The notes: generated by a model not told the origin, from the sequence alone. A stretch of 7,582 nucleotides of DNA from DATKMS01 sp035541735 (GCA_035541735.1 DATKMS010000012.1:1-7582); one strand, 5' to 3'. Positions 1 to 6,583 are shown, numbered from the stretch's first letter. Made by a program: numbers and translations.

Positions 1-211
1 CGCCGAGGTGTTGGTGCAAGTCTCCGACCGCTTGCAGCGCGGTCACATCTCGTTGCCGAACGGGCTCGGGCTCGATTTTCCGGGAGTGGACGGTCAGAGA
101 GTTATGGCCGGCGTTGGTCCGAACGAGCTTACGCGCAGCGAAGATCGGGACTGGCTCGCAGGCACGCCGTGGCATAAGAGCACGCCCGCGCGCATCGAGC
201 GCCTGTCATGA
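1..211 (+). CDS. Molybdopterin oxidoreductase, C-terminal fragment (cut by window start)
   Basis: The reading frame enters from outside the window (first full codon at position 2) and ends at TGA 209-211, leaving 69 residues. It resembles the extreme C-terminus of the molybdopterin-dinucleotide-binding domain of DMSO-reductase-family enzymes: a GHISLPNGLGLDF segment (residues 14-26), then NELT (41-44), RDWLAGTPWHK (49-59) and PARIE. The complete enzyme at 1927-4173 ends with the same pattern (GYLVMPQGFG, then NRLAKNTHRD, TPYHRH, PCRVE), which supports the call and shows the two are paralogues. The family catalyses two-electron redox reactions at a Mo or W bis-pterin cofactor; the substrate cannot be inferred from this fragment. 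The stop overlaps the ATG of a ferredoxin remnant (ATGA at 208-211), a typical translational-coupling arrangement that suggests the ferredoxin was once its electron partner. The catalytic and Fe-S regions lie upstream of the window. Confidence 0.8.
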   Translation, partial: AEVLVQVSDRLQRGHISLPNGLGLDFPGVDGQRVMAGVGPNELTRSEDRDWLAGTPWHKSTPARIERLS

Positions 212-324
212 CCTGGATCGTCACGCGGCTGCGCCGCGATTGCATGGACACCGCCTACGTATCGGTATGCCCCGTCAATTGCATCTACCGTTAGGGCAAC
301 GACATCGAGCAGTTTCCCAACCAG
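208..324 (+). pseudogene. Decayed dicluster (7Fe/8Fe-type) ferredoxin remnant
   Basis: ATG at 208 overlaps the preceding stop. The frame reads MTWIVTRLRRDCMDTAYVSV, then CPVNCIYR, then TAG at 292-294. This is recognisably the N-terminal half of bacterial dicluster ferredoxins, whose usual pattern is LCRDC-x2-TAC-x3-CPVDCIY. After the in-frame TAG the resemblance continues briefly (GNDIEQFPNQ, 295-324), matching the linker that normally precedes the second cluster motif. Several defects are visible: the first cysteine position is Arg (residue 9), the cysteine after TA is Tyr (17), there is an in-frame stop after 28 codons, and the second cluster motif (DECIDCGAC-like) is absent from all frames before the SDR start at 392. 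Only C12, C21 and C25 remain, too few and wrongly placed for an intact cluster. It probably once carried electrons for the upstream molybdoenzyme. A functional 28-residue peptide is conceivable but unlikely. Confidence 0.75.
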
Positions 325-391
325 CGTTGTGCAGATGGTGACGGCTTGGAAAGGATCGAAGTGACTGAAGAAGACGTTGGGGGGAACGAAC

Positions 392-1171
392 ATGACTCAA
401 TCAGACGCACGCGAGACTGAACCGTCACAAGACATTGCACTGATCGTTGGGGGCGGGCCCGGCATCAGCGCGAGTTGCGCCAGGCTGTTCGCGGAAAGCG
501 GCATGCGTGTCGGCATCGCAGCCAGGGACCGTGACAAATCGGTCCTGCAGAATCTGGAGAAGACGCACAGCGTGCGCCGATACGAGTGCGACGCAAGCGA
601 ACCAGCGGCCGTGGAGCTGCTGTTCCAGAATGTCGTGCGAGATCTCGGGGTTCCTACGCTTGTGGTGCACAACATCGACGGCCGGATGGCCGGCATTTTT
701 CGCAAAGGGATTGCCGAAGCCGACCCAAGGCTCGTGTTCGAGACACTTCGGAACTCGGCGTTCAGCGCGTTTTTGGTAGGTCAGCAGGCAGCTCGGCTCA
801 TGCGCGGGAATAAACTCAATGCCAACGGCACGAAAGGAACGATCATCTTCACCAACGCGAGCGCCGCCCTGAAGGGCTTTCCATCGAGCGGTGCCTTTGC
901 AATGGCATGTCAGGCCAAGTCGGGACTCGCACAGAGCATGGCGAGGGAACTGATGCCGGAGGGTATCCACATCGCGCATGTGCCGATCGATGCCGCGATT
1001 GGCTGGACGCAGGAAGACGGCACGCGCGCGCACCGACTGGCGGGGACGACCGTCAACGACAACATGGCCGACCCGGACTACATCGCGGAAACCTATCTAC
1101 AGCTGCATCGCCAGCATCGGTCGACGTGGGCGTTCGAAGTCGTGCTGCGACCGTGGGTCGAGAGATGGTGA
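392..1171 (+). CDS. Atypical short-chain dehydrogenase/reductase (SDR) lacking the usual Tyr/Lys pair
   Basis: 259 residues with a Rossmann fold of SDR type. The nucleotide-binding loop is VGGGPGIS (residues 19-26) in place of TGxxxGxG, followed by ARLFAESGMRVGIAARD. CDAS (66-69) corresponds to the usual acidic D motif before helix D, and HN (93-94) sits where NNAG normally lies. The conserved helix LAQSMAREL (179-187), the stretch GIHIAHVPIDAAIG (191-204) and the ending LRPWVERW match a subgroup of SDRs annotated only as oxidoreductases. Anchoring on LAQSMAREL puts the YxxxK motif at F169-A-M-A-C173, so both catalytic Tyr and Lys are replaced; S157 is close to the usual catalytic Ser. ATG 392 is preferred because a G-run (379-384) precedes it by 7 bases and MTQ fits SDR N-termini; an in-frame TTG at 377 is less likely. 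It follows the ferredoxin remnant on the same strand and is convergent with the HxlR gene. Cofactor binding is likely; classical dehydrogenase activity is doubtful. Confidence 0.85.
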   Translation: MTQSDARETEPSQDIALIVGGGPGISASCARLFAESGMRVGIAARDRDKSVLQNLEKTHSVRRYECDASEPAAVELLFQNVVRDLGVPTLVVHNIDGRMAGIFRKGIAEADPRLVFETLRNSAFSAFLVGQQAARLMRGNKLNANGTKGTIIFTNASAALKGFPSSGAFAMACQAKSGLAQSMARELMPEGIHIAHVPIDAAIGWTQEDGTRAHRLAGTTVNDNMADPDYIAETYLQLHRQHRSTWAFEVVLRPWVERW

Positions 1172-1214
1172 CCAGCGCTCGCGGCCGAGCAGATCTTCGA
1201 CGCCGACGTCCGTA

Positions 1215-1237
1215 CTGGCTCGATGCGGCCGGGCCAG
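1215..1237. terminator. GC-rich hairpin between convergent genes, possible terminator
   Basis: An 8-bp stem (CTGGCTCG pairing with CGGGCCAG, one G-T pair) closes a 7-base loop, 43 bases after the SDR stop and before the end of the convergent HxlR gene. No T-run follows on either strand, so it is not a standard intrinsic terminator. Its place between converging genes is the main reason to list it. Nothing else recognisable lies in 1172-1322. Confidence 0.3.
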
Positions 1238-1322
1238 ACAACGCGCGCTGAAAATAGGTTGCGCCGGTGCGACCCGACTTGTGCCCGCTGCTATACGCGA
1301 CGCCGCGTTCAGCCTGAAAGCG

Positions 1323-1811
1323 CTACTGCCGACTCCGCCGAACCCTTCGGATCGTGTCCTCCGACGCGCCGGGCCCCGGAACCACGCGAAGGTCACGTGG
1401 TGACAGTGGACGACCATCGCTCGCAAGCACGCGCATCTTCGGCACTCTCCTGCCGGTGCGCTGGTCCTGGATGATGATCGGCTCGTGCCCGCGCCCGAAC
1501 ACCCACTCGTCGGACCATTCGCGCAGTGCGATCAGCACCGGCAGCAGGGCCTCACCCTTGTCCGTCAGCTGGTACTCGAAATGGGTCCCCGTGCTGCCCA
1601 CGTCCACCTTCTCGAAGATGCCGTGTGCGACCAAGTGATCGAGCCGAGTCGTCAGGATGTTCTTCGCGACGCCGAGGCTCTGCGCGAAGTCACTGAAGCG
1701 GCGGATACCGAAAACGGCGTCGCGCACGATCATCAGCGACCACCAGTCACCCACCGCCTCCAAGGCCTGGCCGACCCCGCAGTTGATGTTCGCGAAGCGC
1801 TTCCTTCCCAT
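1323..1811 (-). CDS. HxlR-family winged-helix transcriptional regulator
   Basis: 162 residues, read on the minus strand from ATG 1811-1809. Residues 10-100 are a typical HxlR/DUF24 winged helix: NCGVGQALEAVGDWWSLMIVRD (10-31) with the conserved N-terminal Cys (C11), then RRFSDFAQSLGVAKNILTTRL (37-57, containing the recognition helix), HGIFEKV (63-69) and the wing and following helix, EYQLTDKGEALLPVLIALREW (79-99). The tail (110-162, with DQRTGRR and DGRPLSPRDL) resembles the C-terminal extension seen in many proteobacterial members. The frame stays open upstream to 2012, but homology begins at MGRKRF, so the 1811 start is chosen although no clear Shine-Dalgarno is visible. HxlR proteins act as dimers that sense aldehydes, quinones, oxidants or other small molecules and often repress themselves or a divergent neighbour. 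The divergent molybdoenzyme gene, with a palindrome in between, is the obvious target. The effector is unknown. Confidence 0.93.
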   Translation of the reverse strand: MGRKRFANINCGVGQALEAVGDWWSLMIVRDAVFGIRRFSDFAQSLGVAKNILTTRLDHLVAHGIFEKVDVGSTGTHFEYQLTDKGEALLPVLIALREWSDEWVFGRGHEPIIIQDQRTGRRVPKMRVLASDGRPLSPRDLRVVPGPGASEDTIRRVRRSRQ

Positions 1812-1851
1812 GGGCTGCAGCGTAGCAGAGAAATGACGGCAAGGAAATCTA

Positions 1852-1866
1852 GTTGCGTAACGCAAC
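1852..1866. promoter_or_regulatory. Perfect 15-bp palindrome in divergent promoter region, candidate HxlR operator
   Basis: GTTGCGT-A-ACGCAAC: 7-bp perfect inverted arms around one central base. It lies 40 bases before the hxlR-like start and 60 bases before the molybdoenzyme start, where a divergently acting regulator would bind. HxlR proteins bind as dimers to short inverted repeats, so symmetry and position fit. A weak -10-like TAGATT (minus strand, 1851-1846) abuts it toward the regulator gene; no convincing -35 was found for either direction. Binding by this particular protein is inference. Confidence 0.55.
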
Positions 1867-1926
1867 CAAATATGGTAGGCATTCAGTGTCGGTGGCACGC
1901 CAGGCCCCGCCGCAAGAGGAGGAGAC

Positions 1927-4173
1927 ATGGCACAGAATAAGAAGACCAGGTGTGTCCTGTGCGGAAACCTCTGTGGGCTCGAAGTGCAGGTGGAAGACAA
2001 CCGAATCGTCAAGGTCCGTCCGGATAAGGAACACCCGCGCAGCCAGGGTTACATCTGTCGTAAAGGCAGATCCGTCGGCCATTATCAGCACCACGCGGAC
2101 CGACTCCTGTACCCGATGAAGAAGGTTGGCGACGCCTTCGAACGAATCTCGTGGGAGCAAGCCTTGGACGAGATCGCGGAGAAACTGAAGGCGATCGTCG
2201 GTGCTCACGGGCCTCGCTCCTTGGCTCTGGTGGGCGGGGGGAACCTGGCCAGTACGATGCAGTTTGGGTTCGCGGTCTCTCTCCTGCATGGGCTCGGTTC
2301 GCAGTACCTGTACATCGCCATCGCGCAGGAGCTGACCGGCCGTTACTGGGTGGACGGGAGAACCTTTGGCCGCCAATCGATCCATCCAACCGTGGACGAA
2401 GAGGAAACAGACATGCTGCTCATCGTGGGAAAGAACCCCATGATGAGCCACCACTTTCGGCGGGCCCGAATCGTCTTGAAGGAGATGGCCAAGGATCCTA
2501 ACAGGCTCCTGGTGGTCGTCGATCCGCGCCGCACGGAGACCGCGAGGATCGCCGATATCCACCTCGCCATCAGACCCGGGACCGACGCGCTCTTCTATCG
2601 CGCCATGATCTCGATCATCCTGCAGGAGGGCTGGCACGATCAGGACTACATCAACCGGCATGTCGCCGGATTCGAGGGGATTCGCTCCTGGTTCACCGAT
2701 TTCGATGCCAAGGCTGCGTTGGAGCTCTGCGAACTGGACTTCGGACAGGTGAGAGAGGTCTGCCGGCTCTTCGCCACCAGAAGATCCAGCCACGATAGCG
2801 ACCTGGGTGTACTCATGAATCGCCACAGTACCCTGGTGTCCTATCTCGAAACCGTTCTCCGGGCGGTGTGTGGTCGAATCGGGGTGCCCGGCGGGAACGT
2901 GTTCGCGAGCAGTGTGGTCGGACTCGACGTTCACTCCGACGAGAGAGATCCGGATACCTGGCGCACACTGGCCACCGACTTTCCGGCCATCAACGGACTG
3001 TTTCCACCCAACGTCATGCCAGAAGAGATCATGTCCGACCATCCCGAGCGGTTGAGGGCCGTGATCGTCAGCGGCGCCAACCCGCTTCGCTCCTTTGCCG
3101 ATACAACGGCCTACGAGAAAGCCTTCGCAGAGTTGGATCTATTGGTCACCGTTGACGTCGCCTTGACCGAGACGGCGGCCGCATCCCACTACGTGCTGCC
3201 GGACCTTTCTGGATTCGAGTCGTGGAACACAGGATTTGTATTGGGCAGCTATCCGAAGGTGTTCCTCCAGATCAACCAGCCAGCAGTCCAGCCGGAAGGA
3301 GAGCAGCTGGAGGCGGCGGAGATATTCACGCGGCTCGCGGATCGTCTCGGTCTGATCCCAGACATCCCCGATTCGCTATTCGTGGCTGCTGAAGGCGGCG
3401 ATCGACTGAAATTCGGTCTTGCCTTGATGGAGTTCCTGGGAAGCAATCCCGATGTCGCGCCTCGGATTCCCTTCGTCCTGGCCAAGACCCTGGGCAAGAG
3501 CATGGGTTCGGTCAACCTGGCCGCCATCTGGGCCGCTCTGCAAACCCTGCCTCCGGAAGCTCACGCAAATGCCGAACGGGCAGGCTTCACCCCCGGACCA
3601 CTGCTGGGTGAAGAGATCTTCAAGGCGAGTCTGGAGCATCCACAGGGGCTCTGGGTCGGGGAAGTGGACAGGGACAACAACCTCCAGGCATTGGCCACCG
3701 AAGATGGCCGCATCAACCTGGATATTCCCGAGCTGAGGGCGTGGATGGAAGAGATCGATCCGGCGAAGGAAGCCGAAGCGCTCAAGCTGAATCCGGCTTT
3801 CCCCTTCATCATGTCTTCCGGCAATCACATGGATACAAACGCCAATGCGGTCATGCGCGATCCCGTTTGGAACGAAGGCAAACGGGCCTGCACCTTGTAC
3901 ATGAATCCGCGCGACGCGGAGGCGAACGGCCTTAAGGACGGGCAGACGGTACGTGTAACGACCGAAGCCGGTCAGGAATCCATCGAGATCGAGGTGACGG
4001 AGGCGACCCGGCCCGGATATCTCGTGATGCCACAGGGATTCGGCATGATCCACCAGGGCAAGACGTTCGGGGCCAATGCCAACCGCTTGGCCAAGAACAC
4101 CCATCGGGATCGTTTGGCGGCTACTCCCTACCACCGCCACATCCCCTGCCGCGTCGAAGCGATGAGCGGATAG
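1927..4173 (+). CDS. Molybdopterin oxidoreductase with N-terminal [4Fe-4S] domain (DMSO reductase superfamily)
   Basis: 748 residues, complete, starting at ATG 1927 behind a strong AGGAGG (1917-1922). The N-terminal [4Fe-4S] motif is C9-x2-C12-x3-C16-x27-C44, followed by RKG with K46 at the usual electron-relay lysine, then HHADRLLYPMKK (55-66). Molybdopterin-binding stretches are seen at VGKNPMMSHH (167-176) and VVVDPRRTETARIADIHLAIRPGTD (196-220). The second half has SGANPLRSFAD (382-392), LPDLSGFESWN (424-434) and a C-terminal dinucleotide-binding domain with SSGNHMDTNAN (630-640), NPRDAEANGLKDGQTVRV (660-677) and PQGFG (702-706). No Tat or Sec signal is present, so it is probably cytoplasmic. 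There is no cysteine between C44 and C268, so the region where the Mo ligand normally lies (about 125-150, containing AIAQELTGRYW) offers no Cys or Sec. It belongs to the formate-dehydrogenase/DMSO-reductase-like group of unknown substrate; formate dehydrogenase activity is not supported. No intact electron-transfer subunit is adjacent. Confidence 0.92.
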   Translation: MAQNKKTRCVLCGNLCGLEVQVEDNRIVKVRPDKEHPRSQGYICRKGRSVGHYQHHADRLLYPMKKVGDAFERISWEQALDEIAEKLKAIVGAHGPRSLALVGGGNLASTMQFGFAVSLLHGLGSQYLYIAIAQELTGRYWVDGRTFGRQSIHPTVDEEETDMLLIVGKNPMMSHHFRRARIVLKEMAKDPNRLLVVVDPRRTETARIADIHLAIRPGTDALFYRAMISIILQEGWHDQDYINRHVAGFEGIRSWFTDFDAKAALELCELDFGQVREVCRLFATRRSSHDSDLGVLMNRHSTLVSYLETVLRAVCGRIGVPGGNVFASSVVGLDVHSDERDPDTWRTLATDFPAINGLFPPNVMPEEIMSDHPERLRAVIVSGANPLRSFADTTAYEKAFAELDLLVTVDVALTETAAASHYVLPDLSGFESWNTGFVLGSYPKVFLQINQPAVQPEGEQLEAAEIFTRLADRLGLIPDIPDSLFVAAEGGDRLKFGLALMEFLGSNPDVAPRIPFVLAKTLGKSMGSVNLAAIWAALQTLPPEAHANAERAGFTPGPLLGEEIFKASLEHPQGLWVGEVDRDNNLQALATEDGRINLDIPELRAWMEEIDPAKEAEALKLNPAFPFIMSSGNHMDTNANAVMRDPVWNEGKRACTLYMNPRDAEANGLKDGQTVRVTTEAGQESIEIEVTEATRPGYLVMPQGFGMIHQGKTFGANANRLAKNTHRDRLAATPYHRHIPCRVEAMSG

Positions 4174-4203
4174 GCGGGGGTGTCTGGGCGACAGAAAAGC
4201 GGC

Positions 4204-4209
4204 TAGAAT
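4204..4209 (+). promoter_or_regulatory. Possible -10 element upstream of the two-gene membrane unit
   Basis: TAGAAT matches five of six bases of the sigma-70 -10 consensus and lies 27 bases before the ATG at 4237. No good -35 box lies 16-18 bases upstream, so this is weak. The alternative is readthrough from the molybdoenzyme gene, which ends only 63 bases before 4237 with no terminator in between. Confidence 0.25.
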
Positions 4210-4236
4210 TCCGACGGTGAGAGAGGAGAGGTATCC

Positions 4237-4548
4237 ATGCCCTGTTGCGCGTTCGCCGCCTTCCTCTTCAGCCAGTTGGTGCTTGGCCTCGCTGCGATCA
4301 AGCGGATCGTACTCCCGTCCCGCGCCGAGTCGCGCGCGCAAACAAACGCGGTCGTCGAGTGGCGGCTCGCTGAGCCCGGCCGCACCGCGTCGTCATCAGC
4401 GATCAGGCGTCCACGCCGCCTCTCGATGCCGATCTTCGCGCTGGCGGCATTGCTCGAGCTGGCGCTGCTCTGCGGCACGATTTACAGCGTGCGAGTGCAT
4501 CTCGGGCACCTACACCACGACGCGGTCGGCACCGCCAACAGTCAGTGA
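4237..4548 (+). CDS. Small two-helix membrane protein of unknown function
   Basis: 103 residues, not recognised as a known family. ATG 4237 follows a purine-rich ribosome binding site (GAGAGGAGAGG, ending 5 bases before the start). Two hydrophobic segments are predicted at about residues 3-22 (CCAFAAFLFSQLVLGLAA core) and 64-84 (MPIFALAALLELALLCGTIY). The loop between them is rich in Arg/Lys (IRRPRRLS at 56-63), so by the positive-inside rule it faces the cytoplasm and both ends face outward. The tail is His-rich (HLGHLHHD, 88-95). The stop at 4546-4548 is 13 bases before the start of the LDI-like gene, implying co-transcription. A second, longer frame overlaps this region but has a low-complexity Arg/Ser-rich composition, whereas this frame has clean hydrophobic blocks. 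Inference: an accessory or assembly partner of the downstream membrane enzyme. Confidence 0.65.
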   Translation: MPCCAFAAFLFSQLVLGLAAIKRIVLPSRAESRAQTNAVVEWRLAEPGRTASSSAIRRPRRLSMPIFALAALLELALLCGTIYSVRVHLGHLHHDAVGTANSQ

Positions 4549-4561
4549 TCGGGAGGTGGCG

Positions 4562-6499
4562 ATGGCCACACTGTCGCACGATATCGCACGCCCATACGAC
4601 ATCGCGTCTCCTCTGATTCGCAAGGACCGTAGCTCGGGACCGATCACGGCGGCGCGCCAGCGCAGGACTGCCTTCATCTATGCGATGATATGCGTCCTCG
4701 GGCTGTTGCCGTGGTTCGCCGGGATGTCCGCGAGTGCGCGGGCCGTCGGGCTCGGTTTGTGGTTCCCCGGCGCTGGGTTCCTGGCCGCCGGTGGCTGGGC
4801 GACTCTGCTGATGCCGGTGACCGTGGTGCTGTTCGCCGTGGCGCTTTTCGCGTGGTTCGGCTCCGGAATGGTGGTGGCACCGGTCATCGTCTGGATTGGT
4901 GCCGCATTTGCCGCGGGAGCGGTGACGGGTGGAGAGATCGCGACGGCCTCGCCCTACGCGGTGATCGCGCTCGTGGCGGTGGCGTTCGTCTCCGTGCGTC
5001 GGAAGATACAGAGTGTCAAAGCAGCAGGTCTCGCCAAGCTCGAAGAGCGCAACCGCTACCTGCCCGCCGCCGTGACCGAAGTCATCCAGCGCGCCGCACC
5101 GGCGACACCAGCGGACGAGCGCGAGCTGACGGCCGAAGATCTCGCGGCGCTCCGCTACGCGTTGGACCGCGCACTACAGCCCATCGGCGAGCTGGGCGGA
5201 TTCGACAAGATCGACCAGTTCCAGACCTCGTCACTGCGCTACCAGCTCAACCATCTCGGCTATGCCCTGGCGTTGGCACAATGTCACTATACACCGAGCT
5301 TTCACGGATATTTGTCACAAGCGCAGCGGAACCTCATCCAGCAGTATCTGCAAAAGCCGATCTGGAGGTACTGGCTGTACGAATCGGCGTGGGGGCATCT
5401 GAACCTCACGAACCCGGACCCGGCCAGCAAGGACAACATCATGCTGACGGGATGGTTCGGTCTGCATGTCGGCATGTACACCGCAGCCAGTGGGGATCGA
5501 CGCTACGCGGAGCCGGGTAGTCTCACCTTCCGACGAAGTCCCCGCCGGGCGTTCCATCACGACCTGCACAGCCTCGAGCGGTCGGTGCTGCAGAACTTCC
5601 AGGACTCCGAGTTTTGTCTCTATCCCTGCGAACCCAACTGGGTCTACCCGATCTGTAATCACTACGGAATGACGTCGCTGGTTCTCTACGACCGCCTGTT
5701 CGACACCTCGTATTCGCGCTTCACCCTCAACCGGTGGATCGAGAGCCTGGATCGAGAGTTCACCGACGACAGCGGCAGCGTCATCGGATTGCGCTCGGCT
5801 CTCACTGGAGTTCGATTTCCGTTCCCGGCGAGCGAAGTCGGGTTCGCGGACTTCACCAACTGCTTCGCGCGCGAACGCGCGCGCCGAATGTGGGCGATCG
5901 CCCGGCACGATCTTCAGCCGTTGCTCACCACGGACGACGAGGGGAAGGCGAGGATCTCGCTTCCCGGCAACGGGTTCGATTTCGGCAACTACCGGCAGGG
6001 ATGGGCTGGGGTGTATGCGACAATCTTGAACGCAGCCCACGAGTTCGGTGATGAGGAGATCGCCGAGGCCGCACAGCACAGTCTGGACGTTGACTGTGGC
6101 CGGTGCGACGACGGCGGCATCTTGCGGTATTCGCAGGCATCGAACCTGTCGAACGCGGCGGCCGTCCGAGCGCGCATCGTTCGGCGCGATGACTTCCGCA
6201 ACGCGGTCACGCAGGGGCCGCCCGCCGCCGTGTTCACCGGACCGATCCTCGCCGAGGCCAAGTATCCTGACGTGCTGGTGGCGCGGGCTCGGAGCCACGG
6301 TGACGACCTCGATCTGGTGCTCCATCCGGGAGAGCAATTCGGTGTGCAGAAGATACGAATCGAGCGGCTGCGGCGCAGCGGGCAGTACACGGTGACCGGT
6401 GCATGCGAGGGAGTATGTCGCGCCGACGAGAGCGGCGCAGCATCGATCGAGGTTGACCTGCGCGGTCGTACGTCCGTCCAGATCACGCTGCAGAGCTAG
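4562..6499 (+). CDS. Membrane-anchored linalool dehydratase-isomerase (LDI)-family protein, linalool isomerase-like
   Basis: 645 residues. ATG 4562 is chosen because GGGAGG (4550-4555) precedes it and the upstream extension overlaps the preceding gene with implausible sequence. Residues about 37-145 hold four or five hydrophobic segments (about 37-55, 62-78, 79-100, 102-122, 127-145). From about residue 195 onward it matches the (alpha,alpha)6-barrel of Castellaniella defragrans LDI: RYQLNHLGYALA (226-237), KDNIM (290-294), TAASGDRRY (307-315), CEPNWVYPIC (356-365) and LVLYDRLFDTSY (373-384). The two active-site cysteines of LDI (C170 and C179 of the mature enzyme) correspond to C356 and C365 with identical spacing, and E357 follows C356 as in LDI. 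An extra beta-rich tail covers about 570-645. Length and architecture match the membrane-bound linalool isomerase described from Thauera linaloolentis (about 644 residues, four N-terminal helices). LDI interconverts myrcene, linalool and geraniol; the substrate here is unknown because some LDI active-site residues differ. Confidence 0.85.
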   Translation: MATLSHDIARPYDIASPLIRKDRSSGPITAARQRRTAFIYAMICVLGLLPWFAGMSASARAVGLGLWFPGAGFLAAGGWATLLMPVTVVLFAVALFAWFGSGMVVAPVIVWIGAAFAAGAVTGGEIATASPYAVIALVAVAFVSVRRKIQSVKAAGLAKLEERNRYLPAAVTEVIQRAAPATPADERELTAEDLAALRYALDRALQPIGELGGFDKIDQFQTSSLRYQLNHLGYALALAQCHYTPSFHGYLSQAQRNLIQQYLQKPIWRYWLYESAWGHLNLTNPDPASKDNIMLTGWFGLHVGMYTAASGDRRYAEPGSLTFRRSPRRAFHHDLHSLERSVLQNFQDSEFCLYPCEPNWVYPICNHYGMTSLVLYDRLFDTSYSRFTLNRWIESLDREFTDDSGSVIGLRSALTGVRFPFPASEVGFADFTNCFARERARRMWAIARHDLQPLLTTDDEGKARISLPGNGFDFGNYRQGWAGVYATILNAAHEFGDEEIAEAAQHSLDVDCGRCDDGGILRYSQASNLSNAAAVRARIVRRDDFRNAVTQGPPAAVFTGPILAEAKYPDVLVARARSHGDDLDLVLHPGEQFGVQKIRIERLRRSGQYTVTGACEGVCRADESGAASIEVDLRGRTSVQITLQS

Positions 6500-6517
6500 A
6501 CGAGTCCTTGCGGCGGA

Positions 6518-6537
6518 TAGGCCGCATACACGGCCTA
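6518..6537 (+). terminator. Hairpin after the LDI-like gene, possible terminator
   Basis: A perfect 7-bp stem, TAGGCCG / CGGCCTA, around a 6-base loop (CATACA), begins 19 bases after the stop at 6499. No T-run follows, so it may be a Rho-type or processing hairpin rather than a classical intrinsic terminator. A further AGGCCT at 6545-6550 could pair with part of the stem. Confidence 0.4.
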
Positions 6538-6583
6538 CTGGTGAAGGCCTCGTAAACCGGATAGCCCGATTGGCCATGACGAC

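Noticed and set aside
377..391. TTG start five codons upstream for the SDR
   Set aside because: The G-run Shine-Dalgarno overlaps this start, while it is well spaced for ATG 392.
978..1403. Plus-strand ORF overlapping the SDR 3' end and the convergent gap
   Set aside because: Arg-rich shadow translation, no ribosome binding site and no recognisable domain.
1812..2012. N-terminal extension of the HxlR protein by 67 residues
   Set aside because: It would run through the divergent promoter region and into the molybdoenzyme gene, and homology starts at MGRKRF.
1927..2060. Tat signal peptide on the molybdoenzyme
   Set aside because: The protein starts MAQNKKTRC with the Fe-S motif at residue 9, leaving no room for a twin-arginine leader or hydrophobic stretch.
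1849..3042. Long minus-strand ORF (397 codons) opposite the molybdoenzyme gene
   Set aside because: It lies antisense to a protein with clear family motifs, its own translation resembles no family, and long antisense frames are common in GC-rich DNA.
3376..4341. Minus-strand ORF (321 codons) opposite the molybdoenzyme 3' half
   Set aside because: No domain or hydrophobic pattern is seen, and the plus-strand frame carries the conserved dinucleotide-binding domain.
4217..4561. Upstream GTG start extending the LDI-like protein by 115 residues
   Set aside because: The added segment is low-complexity Arg/Ser-rich sequence overlapping a credible small gene in another frame, and ATG 4562 has its own ribosome binding site.
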